Source of the DNA: Paenibacillus endoradicis
Lineage (GTDB): Bacteria > Bacillota > Bacilli > Paenibacillales > Paenibacillaceae
DNA length: 64,000 bases
Reading direction: 5' to 3'
Assembly (NCBI RefSeq): GCF_024721975.1
Contig: NZ_JANQBB010000006.1
Span: 186,001-250,000 of the forward strand
Shown here: in pieces, positions 53,443-62,227 of the stretch
How the letters are laid out: every line of letters starts with the position of its first letter
Position numbering within the stretch: the stretch's first letter is position 1
Notes under the pieces: generated by a model
Databases searched by the model: none
Told to the model about the DNA's origin: nothing
Seen by the model: the letters and a program-made list of their open reading frames with translations, nothing else
Translations under genes and position numbers: made by a program

Positions 53443-53841
53443 TTACTGTCTATGTTCAACGACGACAAATGCCGAAGCAAGTTCTCGCTCATGTGTTATG
53501 GAAACATGAATTTCAAGATTCATATCAAAGTAGCCAAGTGCTTCAATTGCGGTTGCTGAAACGCCACAAATTGGCTTTCCATTGCTAGCACGCGTCACTT
53601 GAATGTCTTGAAATGCTAGCTTAGATCCTATCCCACAACCAAAAGCTTTACTTACTGCTTCTTTCACAGCAAAGCGACCTGCTACATATTCAACCTTACG
53701 TAGCTCGCCAACTGTATTGCCTAGTTCTACATATTCATGTTCGGTAAAAATACGACGAAGAAACTTTTCGCTAAGTGCTCCTGCTAGTATTTTTCTAATT
53801 CGTGTGAGTTCCGTCATATCATGACCTATGCCAATTATCAT
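53443..53841 (-). CDS. acpS: Holo-[acyl-carrier-protein] synthase
   Basis: 132 aa from ATG 53841. Metal/active motifs: GIGHDMTEL (Asp) and GRFAVKEAVSKAFG (Glu and Lys), as in the AcpS family; C-terminal HVSITHERELASAFVV. Transfers 4'-phosphopantetheine from CoA to acyl carrier protein. The start is one base after the stop of the c-di-GMP gene, with SD GGAG inside that gene, so the two are translationally coupled; the open frame extends 5 codons upstream. Confidence 0.95.
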   Translation of the reverse strand: MIIGIGHDMTELTRIRKILAGALSEKFLRRIFTEHEYVELGNTVGELRKVEYVAGRFAVKEAVSKAFGCGIGSKLAFQDIQVTRASNGKPICGVSATAIEALGYFDMNLEIHVSITHERELASAFVVVEHRQ

Positions 53842-53842
53842 T

Positions 53843-56800
53843 CTAGCTTGCTCCATCCTTCTGCTCTTGTTTGTACAACATATTTAATAATGCTGATTTG
53901 TTTGGTAAGAAATGAATAATCTCATCTTTGCTAATTGGTCTGCTAATGTAAAATCCTTGAATGTAATGACAACCTAATTCGTCTAATAACTCCAATTGTG
54001 TGCTATCTTCTACACCTTCGGCTACGATACGTAAATCAAGACTTTTAGCAATATTTATTATCGCATTAACGATTTTATAACCCTTATCATCGGTAACCAT
54101 TTCACGAACAAAGCTTTTATCAATTTTCAAAATTTCAATTGGGAAGTTTTTCAGCACAGATAATGATGAATAACTAATACCAAAATCATCTATGGCTATA
54201 GAAATACCAATCTTTCTAATCTCTTCAATTACATTCAATACAACATGTGATTGATCGATAATCGTGGTTTCCGTAATTTCAAATGTCAGATGAGCAGGAT
54301 TCATCCCAGTGTCCTCTAATATAGCTCGTACAGAAGACAAAAACTGAATGGACTTCAACTGTAGCCCGGAAATATTAATCGATATTTTGATTGGCTCATA
54401 ACCTTGTCTAATCCATTCTATTCCCTGTATACAAGCTGCACGAATAACCCAAGCACCAATAGGTACAATTAATCCAACTGATTCTGCAATAGGAATGAAT
54501 TTATCCGGAGATAAAATTACACCACTTTCAGTCCGCAAGCGTAGTAGTACTTCTATCCCGTAGATACGTTTGGAGCGTGCATGTACTTGGGGCTGATATA
54601 CTAACACAAATTGGTCATTAGCAAGTGCTTCACGTAAAATTTTCTCCATCTTACGTTTATCTTGTTGAAAATTAATCATGTATGGCTCATATTTCATAAA
54701 ATTATTTTTCCCATTATGTTTCACTTGATATAACGCAATATCTGCTTTTTTCAACAAATCATCGTATTCTTGCCCATCACTAGGATATAGACTAATCCCA
54801 ACACTAACTGATAAGTTAATATCCCGATTCATTCCTACAATTCGCTCTGAAATAGCTTCTGATATTTCCGCGGCAAAAGCGTCAATCTCATCAACATGAA
54901 CATACTGGAATAAGATTACGAATTCGTCACCACCAAAACGAGCTATTTGATCGCCTGGTTTAATACAACGTGTAAGTACGTCAGAAAGTGTATCTATTAT
55001 ATCATCGCCAACATGATGACCGTATAAATCATTAATTAGCTTAAAATTATCAATATCTAACACACATAATGCAAATTCACGACTGCCGTCATGAATGACT
55101 TGTTTTATTTCCTCGTAAAACCTTCTTCGATTAACTAGTCCATTTGCAAGTTCCTCAATATCATTATTATTTCTCAATTTAGATATATCGCGTATTGAAC
55201 CAATTAATTTCTGGATATTTCCGATATGATCTCGTGTACTTTCAGCACTAATAATAGCATAGTAATATTGTCCATTATTTATTTGAATTCTTAATTCCGT
55301 ATAAAACGGTTTGTTATCACGAAAATGTTCATAGAAATGTTTCTTAAGCAGACTTACATCATCTGGATGAACGAATTCTTCCAAACCCAGTAATGTTGTT
55401 GGCTTTACTTGAAAATTAAGATTTCGGTTCAACCATACTTTCTTCTTAGCAAAATTCACTTCAAATAAGATATCTTCACTTAATCGGGTAATTACATCTT
55501 GACGCTCAGTTAGCTCTTGTTGCTGTTGTCTAAGTGTTGCAGATTCATCTAATAATGAAAGTCTATCAAATGTGTTAGATACGATATCAAATAGATGTAC
55601 TATTCTCATATAATCAGAAGAACGCTGTTCCGTCTTCTCATGAGATGTACCAAACGAAAGCAAACTCCAATTATTTTGAGTAAGTCGATAAGGAAGCACA
55701 TAGACAACTTCATTATCCGATTTCAGATGTTGAGATGAAAATATAGGAGGATTAGCGGGAAGGGTTTCATATCCCTTCAGATTGATATGTTTCAGTTCAT
55801 TTTTTCGAGTTGTAAAATTGAAATATTCTTTCATTACAAGATGAGGTTGCCCCTGAGTATTATATCCTTGTTGCCCCGTAATTGAACCCCAATTAAAGTA
55901 ATTTTCTAGTAAATCTGCAATATCTCTAACGCGCTTAAAATGATAGCTTAATATATATCTGTTAAATTCATAGTTTACATTGTTTTCAGTGCGTAACGCG
56001 TTGATGTGATTTGCATATTCCAATTGTACTGTATTACTCTCTTTGTTCTCTTTTCTCTCTTGAACTTCATTCTCTTCATGAACTTTATTATCAACACAAC
56101 CACATGATTGACGTGTAATAAGTTTGCAGTCAATCACATCTAATTTGAATGATTGAGGCTGATCTATACGATTCAATAAATTATTAACAGCTCTCATTAA
56201 TACAATATCCAAATTTTGTTCAATACTTGTAATTGGTATTTCAGAGTATCGTGCAGTACTAGAATTATCAAATCCAATTAAGGCAATGTCCTCCGGTACG
56301 CGATATCCTTTTTCAAGTAATTTATCAATCATCCCAAATACGCACATATCGGTGCTTACTAAGGCAGCAGTCACAGGGAAATTTTCCTTAATGATCTTCT
56401 CTGCCATTTGTTTGCCACCGAACACGCTCATATTCCCAGGATCAAATACATAGTTTGATTTAACTTCTAATCCTAGATCCTTCATAGCTGACATGTATCC
56501 TGCGTAACGATATTTCATATCGTCCATAGTCATACTACCGAAGTAACCAATTTTCGTATGTCCATGTTTATGTAAATGAAAAATTGCTTCTTTTGCAGCC
56601 TGCTTATTATTAACAACGACCATTCCACCATTCATATTCAACTTTCGAATATCTTTGGCAACTGTTACAACAGGTTTTCTGTATACTTCTTCTAACTGCT
56701 TCAAAAAATGATCTTCAACGGCAAAATTCACAACTAGCCAACCATCTACTTTTTCCATCCCAATAGGAACATCAAAGTATTTACCGCCTGTGCGAATAAT

Positions 56801-56914
56801 GATTAAACTCACATCAAGTTTTCTAGCAGCCATTTGAATGCCTTGGATCACATCTGTATAATAATTTCCACCTAGAAAAGGAGTTAAGACGCCGATTGTT
56901 CGTTGACGTTGCAT
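53843..56914 (-). CDS. Cytoplasmic PBP-like sensor with PAS, GGDEF and EAL domains
   Basis: 1023 aa. Residues 1-270 are a LacI-type periplasmic-binding fold (RTIGVLTPFLGGNYYTDVI, VSTDMCVFGMIDKLLEKGYRVPEDIALIGFDNS, ITSIEQNLD) with no HTH and no signal peptide. A CGC-containing break and a middle GAF-like/coiled region follow (about 280-470), then PAS (about 480-590), GGDEF (RFGGDEFVIL, about 600-760) and EAL with EVLLRLRTES, ETTIID, DDFGISYSSL and KIDKSFV (about 775-1010). Motif residues for both synthesis and hydrolysis of c-di-GMP are present. Likely reads a sugar-like ligand in the cytoplasm. Coupled to acpS. Confidence 0.9.
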   Translation of the reverse strand: MQRQRTIGVLTPFLGGNYYTDVIQGIQMAARKLDVSLIIIRTGGKYFDVPIGMEKVDGWLVVNFAVEDHFLKQLEEVYRKPVVTVAKDIRKLNMNGGMVVVNNKQAAKEAIFHLHKHGHTKIGYFGSMTMDDMKYRYAGYMSAMKDLGLEVKSNYVFDPGNMSVFGGKQMAEKIIKENFPVTAALVSTDMCVFGMIDKLLEKGYRVPEDIALIGFDNSSTARYSEIPITSIEQNLDIVLMRAVNNLLNRIDQPQSFKLDVIDCKLITRQSCGCVDNKVHEENEVQERKENKESNTVQLEYANHINALRTENNVNYEFNRYILSYHFKRVRDIADLLENYFNWGSITGQQGYNTQGQPHLVMKEYFNFTTRKNELKHINLKGYETLPANPPIFSSQHLKSDNEVVYVLPYRLTQNNWSLLSFGTSHEKTEQRSSDYMRIVHLFDIVSNTFDRLSLLDESATLRQQQQELTERQDVITRLSEDILFEVNFAKKKVWLNRNLNFQVKPTTLLGLEEFVHPDDVSLLKKHFYEHFRDNKPFYTELRIQINNGQYYYAIISAESTRDHIGNIQKLIGSIRDISKLRNNNDIEELANGLVNRRRFYEEIKQVIHDGSREFALCVLDIDNFKLINDLYGHHVGDDIIDTLSDVLTRCIKPGDQIARFGGDEFVILFQYVHVDEIDAFAAEISEAISERIVGMNRDINLSVSVGISLYPSDGQEYDDLLKKADIALYQVKHNGKNNFMKYEPYMINFQQDKRKMEKILREALANDQFVLVYQPQVHARSKRIYGIEVLLRLRTESGVILSPDKFIPIAESVGLIVPIGAWVIRAACIQGIEWIRQGYEPIKISINISGLQLKSIQFLSSVRAILEDTGMNPAHLTFEITETTIIDQSHVVLNVIEEIRKIGISIAIDDFGISYSSLSVLKNFPIEILKIDKSFVREMVTDDKGYKIVNAIINIAKSLDLRIVAEGVEDSTQLELLDELGCHYIQGFYISRPISKDEIIHFLPNKSALLNMLYKQEQKDGAS

Positions 56915-57016
56915 TTATGTTCCTCCTTTTACCCCCATAATATTTCTAATATTAGTAAGAAGTATAGCATATTATGTAAGGCTAATATATACATTTCATG
57001 AATTGGGAGCAAAAAA

Positions 57017-57029
57017 TGAAAGCGTTTCA
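57017..57029. promoter_or_regulatory. TGAAA-GCG-TTTCA palindrome upstream of the c-di-GMP gene
   Basis: A 13-bp site with perfect 5-bp arms, about 100 bp upstream of the GGDEF-EAL gene start. It resembles LacI-family operators and is one base short of the cre consensus. The downstream protein has a LacI-like sensor but no HTH, so a separate regulator such as CcpA would be needed. Confidence 0.45.
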
Positions 57030-57049
57030 ATCACTTATCGTTTTTGAAC

Positions 57050-57079
57050 AAAAAAACCTACCGCTAAGTATGCGATAGG
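57050..57079 (-). terminator. Intrinsic terminator of the nadE transcript region
   Basis: CCTA.CGC pairs with GCG.TAGG; minus strand has TTTTTTT. It lies after nadE and upstream of the GGDEF gene. Confidence 0.75.
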
Positions 57080-57088
57080 CTCTGTCAT

Positions 57089-57901
57089 CTAGATCCCGGG
57101 AATAGGCGATCTTTTATGTTCTGTTTTTACGTATTGTTTCTCAAGTTTCTCACGTACATCGTCTGGAATTTCTTTACCTTCCAAATAATCACTATTATGT
57201 GTGTACGTAATCCCTAATTCATCTTCATCCGTTTGACCATGCCATAAACCAGCAGTTGGTGCTTTTATAAGGACAGCTTCTGGTACCCCAATATGTGCAC
57301 CTACTTGATTAACTTGTCGCTTATTCAGGCTACTAAGTGGTGTAATGTCTACTGCTCCATCGCCCCATTTTGTATAGAATCCAGTAATGGCTTCTGAAGC
57401 ATGATCAGTCCCTACAACAAGTAGGTTCATATCAAATGCCAGAGCATATTGAACAACCATACGAGTACGAGCTTTCACATTACCTTTGCCACCACGGCTA
57501 ATATGTTGATGTTTTCCAATGGTTTTGAAAGCATGTTCAACTTCTAATGAAATTTCATCAACAGCTTCTTCAATGTTCGTTTCGACTTTATGAGTTAAAT
57601 TGAATGCTTCTGCTACAGCATAGCTATCTGCAATATCAACTTGTTCGCCATATGGTTGGAATACGCCAAGTGTAATGTACTCTTTTCCAGTTTCGCTGCT
57701 TAGTTCGTCCGTAGCTTGTTTACATAGTCCTACTGCAACAGCACTGTCAAGACCTCCACTAATTGCAATTAACAATCCAGTAGTACCCGTATTACGTACA
57801 TATTCTTTTAAGAAGTCGACGCGCTTTCGGACTTCATCAGAAGCATTAATACTAGGTTTAACACCAAGTCTTTCAATGATTTGAGCTTGTAATGTACTCA
57901 T
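57089..57901 (-). CDS. nadE: NAD synthetase, ammonia-dependent type
   Basis: 270 aa. ATP-pyrophosphatase P-loop ISGGLDSAVAVGL (SGGxDS) about residue 43, later RTRMVVQYALAF, GTDHASEAITGFYTKWGDGA and KAPTAGLWHGQTDEDELG, as in B. subtilis NadE (272 aa). There is no nitrilase domain, so the nitrogen donor is ammonia. Last step of NAD synthesis. Starts three bases after the brxB stop, with no strong SD, so coupling is likely. Confidence 0.96.
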   Translation of the reverse strand: MSTLQAQIIERLGVKPSINASDEVRKRVDFLKEYVRNTGTTGLLIAISGGLDSAVAVGLCKQATDELSSETGKEYITLGVFQPYGEQVDIADSYAVAEAFNLTHKVETNIEEAVDEISLEVEHAFKTIGKHQHISRGGKGNVKARTRMVVQYALAFDMNLLVVGTDHASEAITGFYTKWGDGAVDITPLSSLNKRQVNQVGAHIGVPEAVLIKAPTAGLWHGQTDEDELGITYTHNSDYLEGKEIPDDVREKLEKQYVKTEHKRSPIPGI

Positions 57902-57904
57902 ATA

Positions 57905-58339
57905 TTAACCGCAGAATTTATCAAACGCCGCAGTCAAATCAGCAGCAATATCAGCCGCAGAGCGATTTTCAATACTGTGTCGTTCGATGAAGTATACTAA
58001 TTCGCCATCCTTCATTAGCGCGATGGAAGGTGAAGAAGGTGGGTATGGCGCGAAGTATTCGCGAGCTTTTGCAGTTGCCTCTTTATCTTGACCAGCAAAT
58101 ACTGTAAATAAATGATCAGGTGTAATCTCATGTTGAAGTGCATCAGCTACACCCGGACGGCATTGACCTGCTGCACATCCGCATACTGAGTTTATTACAA
58201 CAAGAGCTGTTCCTTTTGCTGTAGGAAGGTTAGCTTCAACCTCTTCTGGTGTACGCAATTCTGTAATACCAACGCTAGTAAGATCATCACGCATCGGTTG
58301 AATCATATCTAACATATATCTTTCAAATGACATGGACAT
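57905..58339 (-). CDS. brxB: Bacilliredoxin BrxB (YphP/YqiW family)
   Basis: 144 aa from ATG 58339, SD GGGAG eight bases upstream; GTG 58348 touches the SD. Active site CGC in NSVCGCAAGQCRPG, Pro-rich PYPPSSPSIAL loop. Reduces protein-bacillithiol mixed disulfides, so the organism likely makes bacillithiol. Operon with nadE, a pairing that is not obvious functionally beyond redox/NAD balance. Confidence 0.92.
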   Translation of the reverse strand: MSMSFERYMLDMIQPMRDDLTSVGITELRTPEEVEANLPTAKGTALVVINSVCGCAAGQCRPGVADALQHEITPDHLFTVFAGQDKEATAKAREYFAPYPPSSPSIALMKDGELVYFIERHSIENRSAADIAADLTAAFDKFCG

Positions 58340-58418
58340 CCATAACACTCCCTTGTTTTTGTATCTGATTTCTATTATACCTTTGGAGCATGAATCAGTG
58401 CAACTCGATAAAGTGAAT

Positions 58419-60098
58419 TTATGAGCTTAAAAGCTGCGTCTCCATCTGCTTCTCAATAGGAAATAATATTTGGAATATTGATCCTCGATCTATATTATTA
58501 AGTACTTCTATATGAGCATTGTGTCGTTTTGCTATATCAGCACATAGCGGAAGTCCTAAGCCCGTTCCTGTAGTTTTTGTTGAAACAAATGGCTCAAATA
58601 TTTTGATTTTCATATCGTCAGCTATTCCTGGACCTTGATCGGAGACTGAGAGCAGTATTCCTTCATTACATATCCTCGTACTAATATGCAAATGACCATC
58701 TTGATCCATTGCTTCCATCGCATTGCGAGAAAGATTTAACATAAGTTGCTTAATTTCACGTTCATTAATCGAGATAGAAGGAAGTTGATCAGCTAATGTA
58801 AATTCCATCGTTTGACCTCTTAGATTGGCATCTGCAAGTAATAACGGGTATAAATCATCTATAACTTTATTAATTTGTTGCAACTCTTTTTTCACTTCAC
58901 GTTGCTGGGCAAGAGCAAGAAAATCCGAAATAATCGCATTCGCTCTATCTAGCTCATCTATAATAATACGATAGTACTCATGCCCCTTAGAACCACTTTT
59001 TTCTTCGAGTAGCTGTACGAATCCCCGAATAACTGCCATTGGATTACGTATCTCATGCGTAATACTAGCAGCCATCTGGCCAACTAAACTAAGTCTATCC
59101 ATATGATCAAGTTCATGACGAAGTACATGTAGTTCCGTTATATCTTGAACAAATAATGACACTGCTACTATTTGTTCATTCTCTTGCGAAATGATTGGTA
59201 CAGCAGAAAACATATAGCAATTCTGACCATCAAATTGTGTAGTATTCGTAGCGAGTTTGTTCATAAATACTTGCTTCACTAGTTGCGTAATGGAAGAATT
59301 TACAGGTGAGGAAAGTACATCATCTAACTTTTGAATATATCCTATCTTATTACTTACGCGTCGAAGATTAGTATGCTTCTCATATGCTTTGTTATTTGCA
59401 TACATAATTTCCCCGTTAACATTTACATTAATTATTGCAATCGGAGCATTTCTAATGACTTGGATCCATGTGTTTAATTCGTATTCAGTGCTATAGCTCA
59501 TTGATTGGTACAAGTTTATTAAGTTATCTTTATTCTCTTGTCTAATGAGCAACATAAATGAATACAGTATTGTGCAATAAAAAATAATGCCATATCCGAT
59601 TTCTTCCCACCATAATAGAGTATTGTTACCACTAATTTCAGTACCTGTACTTTGTAAAAAGAGGAATACGCAGACGATAGTTGTAACAGTAATACTACAC
59701 AATACTAAAATAATTTTCCTTGCACTATGTAATGTTTGATACTTAGAGTATATGGTGAAGTTCACAATAGAAACAATAAATACATACGTTGTAAAGAGTA
59801 GGAACTCTTGGGCTGTAGTAAAATACAGTATGTGAAATAATACTGCGCAAACTGCTACCATTGCAAGATAACACCTACCTGCGTAAAGTCCAGCAAAAAA
59901 TAATGGTATTAGAGCAAAAGAATATTGATAATTATTCATATCTAGTATGTAATGAGTTTGTAAAATGAAAGAGAAAAGTGAAATGGCACTAACAATTAAT
60001 TTGCGTGAAGTTTGTGATTTAACATTCGTTGGATAGAAATACATATATGCAGCGGGTAAGGCAGAAATAGTAGCGTATAATATAATTGGATAGAACAT
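58419..60098 (-). CDS. Orphan sensor histidine kinase (KinB/E-like sporulation type)
   Basis: 559 aa from ATG 60098, SD GGGGGG; the longer frame has no SD. Six or so membrane helices (residues 1-205), a PAS domain (about 225-330, IQVIRNAPIAIINVNVNGEIMYANN), HisKA with the phospho-His in ASITHEIRNPMAVIRGF, and HATPase with N box LMLNLSRNAMEAM, G1 DQGPGI and G2 GTGLGLPLC. No response regulator is adjacent, as is usual for phosphorelay kinases. Together with kapB in the same window this suggests input to Spo0A, but signal and partner are unknown. Confidence 0.9.
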   Translation of the reverse strand: MFYPIILYATISALPAAYMYFYPTNVKSQTSRKLIVSAISLFSFILQTHYILDMNNYQYSFALIPLFFAGLYAGRCYLAMVAVCAVLFHILYFTTAQEFLLFTTYVFIVSIVNFTIYSKYQTLHSARKIILVLCSITVTTIVCVFLFLQSTGTEISGNNTLLWWEEIGYGIIFYCTILYSFMLLIRQENKDNLINLYQSMSYSTEYELNTWIQVIRNAPIAIINVNVNGEIMYANNKAYEKHTNLRRVSNKIGYIQKLDDVLSSPVNSSITQLVKQVFMNKLATNTTQFDGQNCYMFSAVPIISQENEQIVAVSLFVQDITELHVLRHELDHMDRLSLVGQMAASITHEIRNPMAVIRGFVQLLEEKSGSKGHEYYRIIIDELDRANAIISDFLALAQQREVKKELQQINKVIDDLYPLLLADANLRGQTMEFTLADQLPSISINEREIKQLMLNLSRNAMEAMDQDGHLHISTRICNEGILLSVSDQGPGIADDMKIKIFEPFVSTKTTGTGLGLPLCADIAKRHNAHIEVLNNIDRGSIFQILFPIEKQMETQLLSS

Positions 60099-60453
60099 AT
60101 AAGAATCCCCCCTCAGCAAAATAACAGCTATAATAGCTCTAGTAAATTTCTGCAGGCAATCATAATCTATGACCATTTATATCGTAATTGAACTTCTATA
60201 TGGTCTTTTACATATCATGTCATACGATTATTTAGAAAATTTTATGATGGATTCTTGTAAGAAAGGATATGTACAATAAGTGAGTTCTTATACTGGCAAT
60301 GCTTCGCCTATCTTCTCGATTTATGTTAATATCTAGTATACACAATTACAAGTACCTTTTGTGGACATTTTTACATATTTAGCCAAAATAATTATGTGCA
60401 ATTTATTAGCTTTTTCGACAAATCATTAATATTAAATGAAAATGAGGATTATT
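60099..60453. other. Divergent intergenic region between kinase and flavoprotein genes
   Basis: 355 bp without a gene. Contains one candidate Spo0A box (60412-60422); otherwise AT-rich, no hairpin terminator or repeat recognised. Confidence 0.6.
60412..60422 (-). promoter_or_regulatory. Candidate Spo0A box
   Basis: TTTGTCGAAAA on the minus strand, containing the core TGTCGAA of the 0A box. It is 32 bp upstream of the flavoprotein start codon and in the kinase gene's upstream region. A single site without footprint evidence. Confidence 0.45.
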
Positions 60454-61725
60454 ATGTACTACGATATTATTATCATTGGTGCCGGTTCTTCTGGACTAAT
60501 GGCAGCTGTTGCAGCAGGAAAAAGCAGTACTAACGTCTTGCTTTTGGATAAAGGAGATAAACTGGGAAGAAAATTAGGTATCTCTGGTGGCGGAAGATGT
60601 AATGTAACTAACGCAAAAGATATTGATGAATTAATCAAAAATATACCAGGAAATGGAAGATTTTTATTTAGTTCATTAGCTACGTTCAGTAATTATGATA
60701 TTATGAATTTCTTTGAATCTCTTGGTATAGCATTGAAAGAAGAAGATAATGGTCGAATGTTCCCGGTCTCGAACAAAGCAAAGTCGGTCGTTGATGCTTT
60801 AGTTGGAGAAGTTCGTAAGCTAGGAGTTCAGATTAAAGTAAATAGTCCTGTTGCTAAAGTCATTTATAAAGATGGAAAAGTGGCTGGGGTGGAGTTAACT
60901 ACAGGAGAAATATATCATTGTCAGAAAGTAATCGTGGCTGTTGGTGGGAAATCTGTTCCTCACACTGGTTCGACTGGTGACGGATATGCATGGGCTGAAG
61001 AAGCAGGTCATTCAATAACTCAATTATTCCCTACTGAAGTTCCTCTTATATCAAGAGAGCATTTTATTACTGACAAAGAACTTCAAGGATTGTCATTGCG
61101 CGATGTTACTCTTTCTGCTTGGAGTTTAAAGGGAAAGAAACTTATTACACATCAAGGAGATATGATCTTTACTCACTTTGGAATTTCTGGACCAATAGTA
61201 CTTCGTTGCAGTCAATTTGTTGTTAAGGAATTAATGAAGAGCTCAGGTACACCTATTAGAGTAACGGTCGATCTAAAACCTGAGTTAACAGTACAAGAAG
61301 TACACGATGAATCTTATCTGCTTTGTCAAAGTGATGCGAAGAAAATGGTGAAAAACGTACTCAAATCATTCGTTCCCGAAAGAATGATTCCACTATTGAT
61401 GCGACGAGCGAATCTAAATGAAGAAATCACTTTCGATCATATTCCTAAACAAGAATGGCTTGAGTTAGCTAATCTAATTAAAGCCTTTCCGATCCGAATA
61501 CATGATTCCTTATCGATTGAGGAAGCTTTCGTAACAGGCGGGGGAGTTACTTTGAAAGAGATCAATCCAAGCACATTGGAATCTAAATTAATGAGTGGAT
61601 TATACTTCTGCGGTGAAATTCTTGATATTCATGGTTATACAGGCGGTTACAATATTACAGCTGCATTCACTACTGGCTATAATGCTGGTCGTGACGCTGC
61701 TGAAAGCTTAATGCCACACGAATAA
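60454..61725 (+). CDS. BaiN/HI0933-like FAD-dependent oxidoreductase
   Basis: 423 aa from ATG 60454 (GAGG six bases upstream; six codons shorter than the open frame). FAD-binding GAGSSGLMAAVAAG, KLGRKLGISGGGRCNVTNA (family hallmark), IVAVGGKSVPHTGSTGDGY, and C-terminal GLYFCGEILDIHGYTGGYNITAAFTTG. Conserved flavoprotein (B. subtilis YtfP); BaiN reduces bile-acid enoyl groups, but the natural substrate here is unknown. Single gene with a strong terminator. Confidence 0.92.
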   Translation: MYYDIIIIGAGSSGLMAAVAAGKSSTNVLLLDKGDKLGRKLGISGGGRCNVTNAKDIDELIKNIPGNGRFLFSSLATFSNYDIMNFFESLGIALKEEDNGRMFPVSNKAKSVVDALVGEVRKLGVQIKVNSPVAKVIYKDGKVAGVELTTGEIYHCQKVIVAVGGKSVPHTGSTGDGYAWAEEAGHSITQLFPTEVPLISREHFITDKELQGLSLRDVTLSAWSLKGKKLITHQGDMIFTHFGISGPIVLRCSQFVVKELMKSSGTPIRVTVDLKPELTVQEVHDESYLLCQSDAKKMVKNVLKSFVPERMIPLLMRRANLNEEITFDHIPKQEWLELANLIKAFPIRIHDSLSIEEAFVTGGGVTLKEINPSTLESKLMSGLYFCGEILDIHGYTGGYNITAAFTTGYNAGRDAAESLMPHE

Positions 61726-61730
61726 ATAAT

Positions 61731-61784
61731 AAAACAGGCTATAGAACTGAAGAATGTTGAATTCCTCAGTTCTATAGCCTGTTT
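61731..61784. terminator. Bidirectional intrinsic terminator
   Basis: AAACAGGCTATAGAACTGA pairs with TCAGTTCTATAGCCTGTTT, about 19 bp, with inner GAAT/ATTC. It touches the stop codon of the 114-aa gene. Confidence 0.93.
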
Positions 61785-62129
61785 CTAGTCGTACGCTGAA
61801 AAGGATGAAAGACCTTCAATCGTTGGAAGCCCATCTTCTTGCGCAATCAAATCTTCATTAACAACATATGCAGGAATTGATATCGCATCTAGTCCATATG
61901 CTGTAGAAGCAATTAACTCATCTTGAATATGAGCTTGTTCAACTAAAGTCCCTCCATTAGCTTGAGTGATCTCAAGTGCCGAGGTAAGATCTTCATTAAT
62001 TACATGAATATGTAACCTCGTTGCATCATGTAAAGAAGGATCGTAACCTAGCTCTTGTAATAATGAAAAAGCATTTAACGTACTTTGTTCATCTGGGAAA
62101 TCAAATACAATCGCAGTCGGCGATGACAT
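61785..62129 (-). CDS. Hypothetical protein, 114 aa
   Basis: A small acidic alpha/beta protein (TAIVFDFPDEQSTLNAFSLLQELGYDP ... RLHIHVINEDLTSALEI), ferredoxin-like in pattern; no catalytic motif. Its SD AGAAGGAG is buried in a long hairpin (62131-62216) that also looks like the xylB terminator, so its expression may be gated. Confidence 0.7.
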   Translation of the reverse strand: MSSPTAIVFDFPDEQSTLNAFSLLQELGYDPSLHDATRLHIHVINEDLTSALEITQANGGTLVEQAHIQDELIASTAYGLDAISIPAYVVNEDLIAQEDGLPTIEGLSSFSAYD

Positions 62130-62130
62130 A

Positions 62131-62216
62131 AAAACAGCTCCTTCTATTGGACAAGTTCATTCCTAAATATAAGCTTTAGGGATATAACTTAGTTATCCAA
62201 CAAGAAGGAGCTTTTT
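62131..62216 (-). promoter_or_regulatory. Long terminator-like hairpin that holds the SD of the 114-aa gene
   Basis: Minus strand: AAGCTCCTTCT ... AGAAGGAGCT, about 86 nt in total, with inner TCC/GGA, AAGTT/AACTT and CCTAAA/TTTAGG pairs. The 3' arm carries the SD AGAAGGAG and is followed by GTTTTT and ATG. It can end xylB transcripts and hide the next SD. Confidence 0.8.
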
Positions 62217-62227
62217 ATACATATGAA

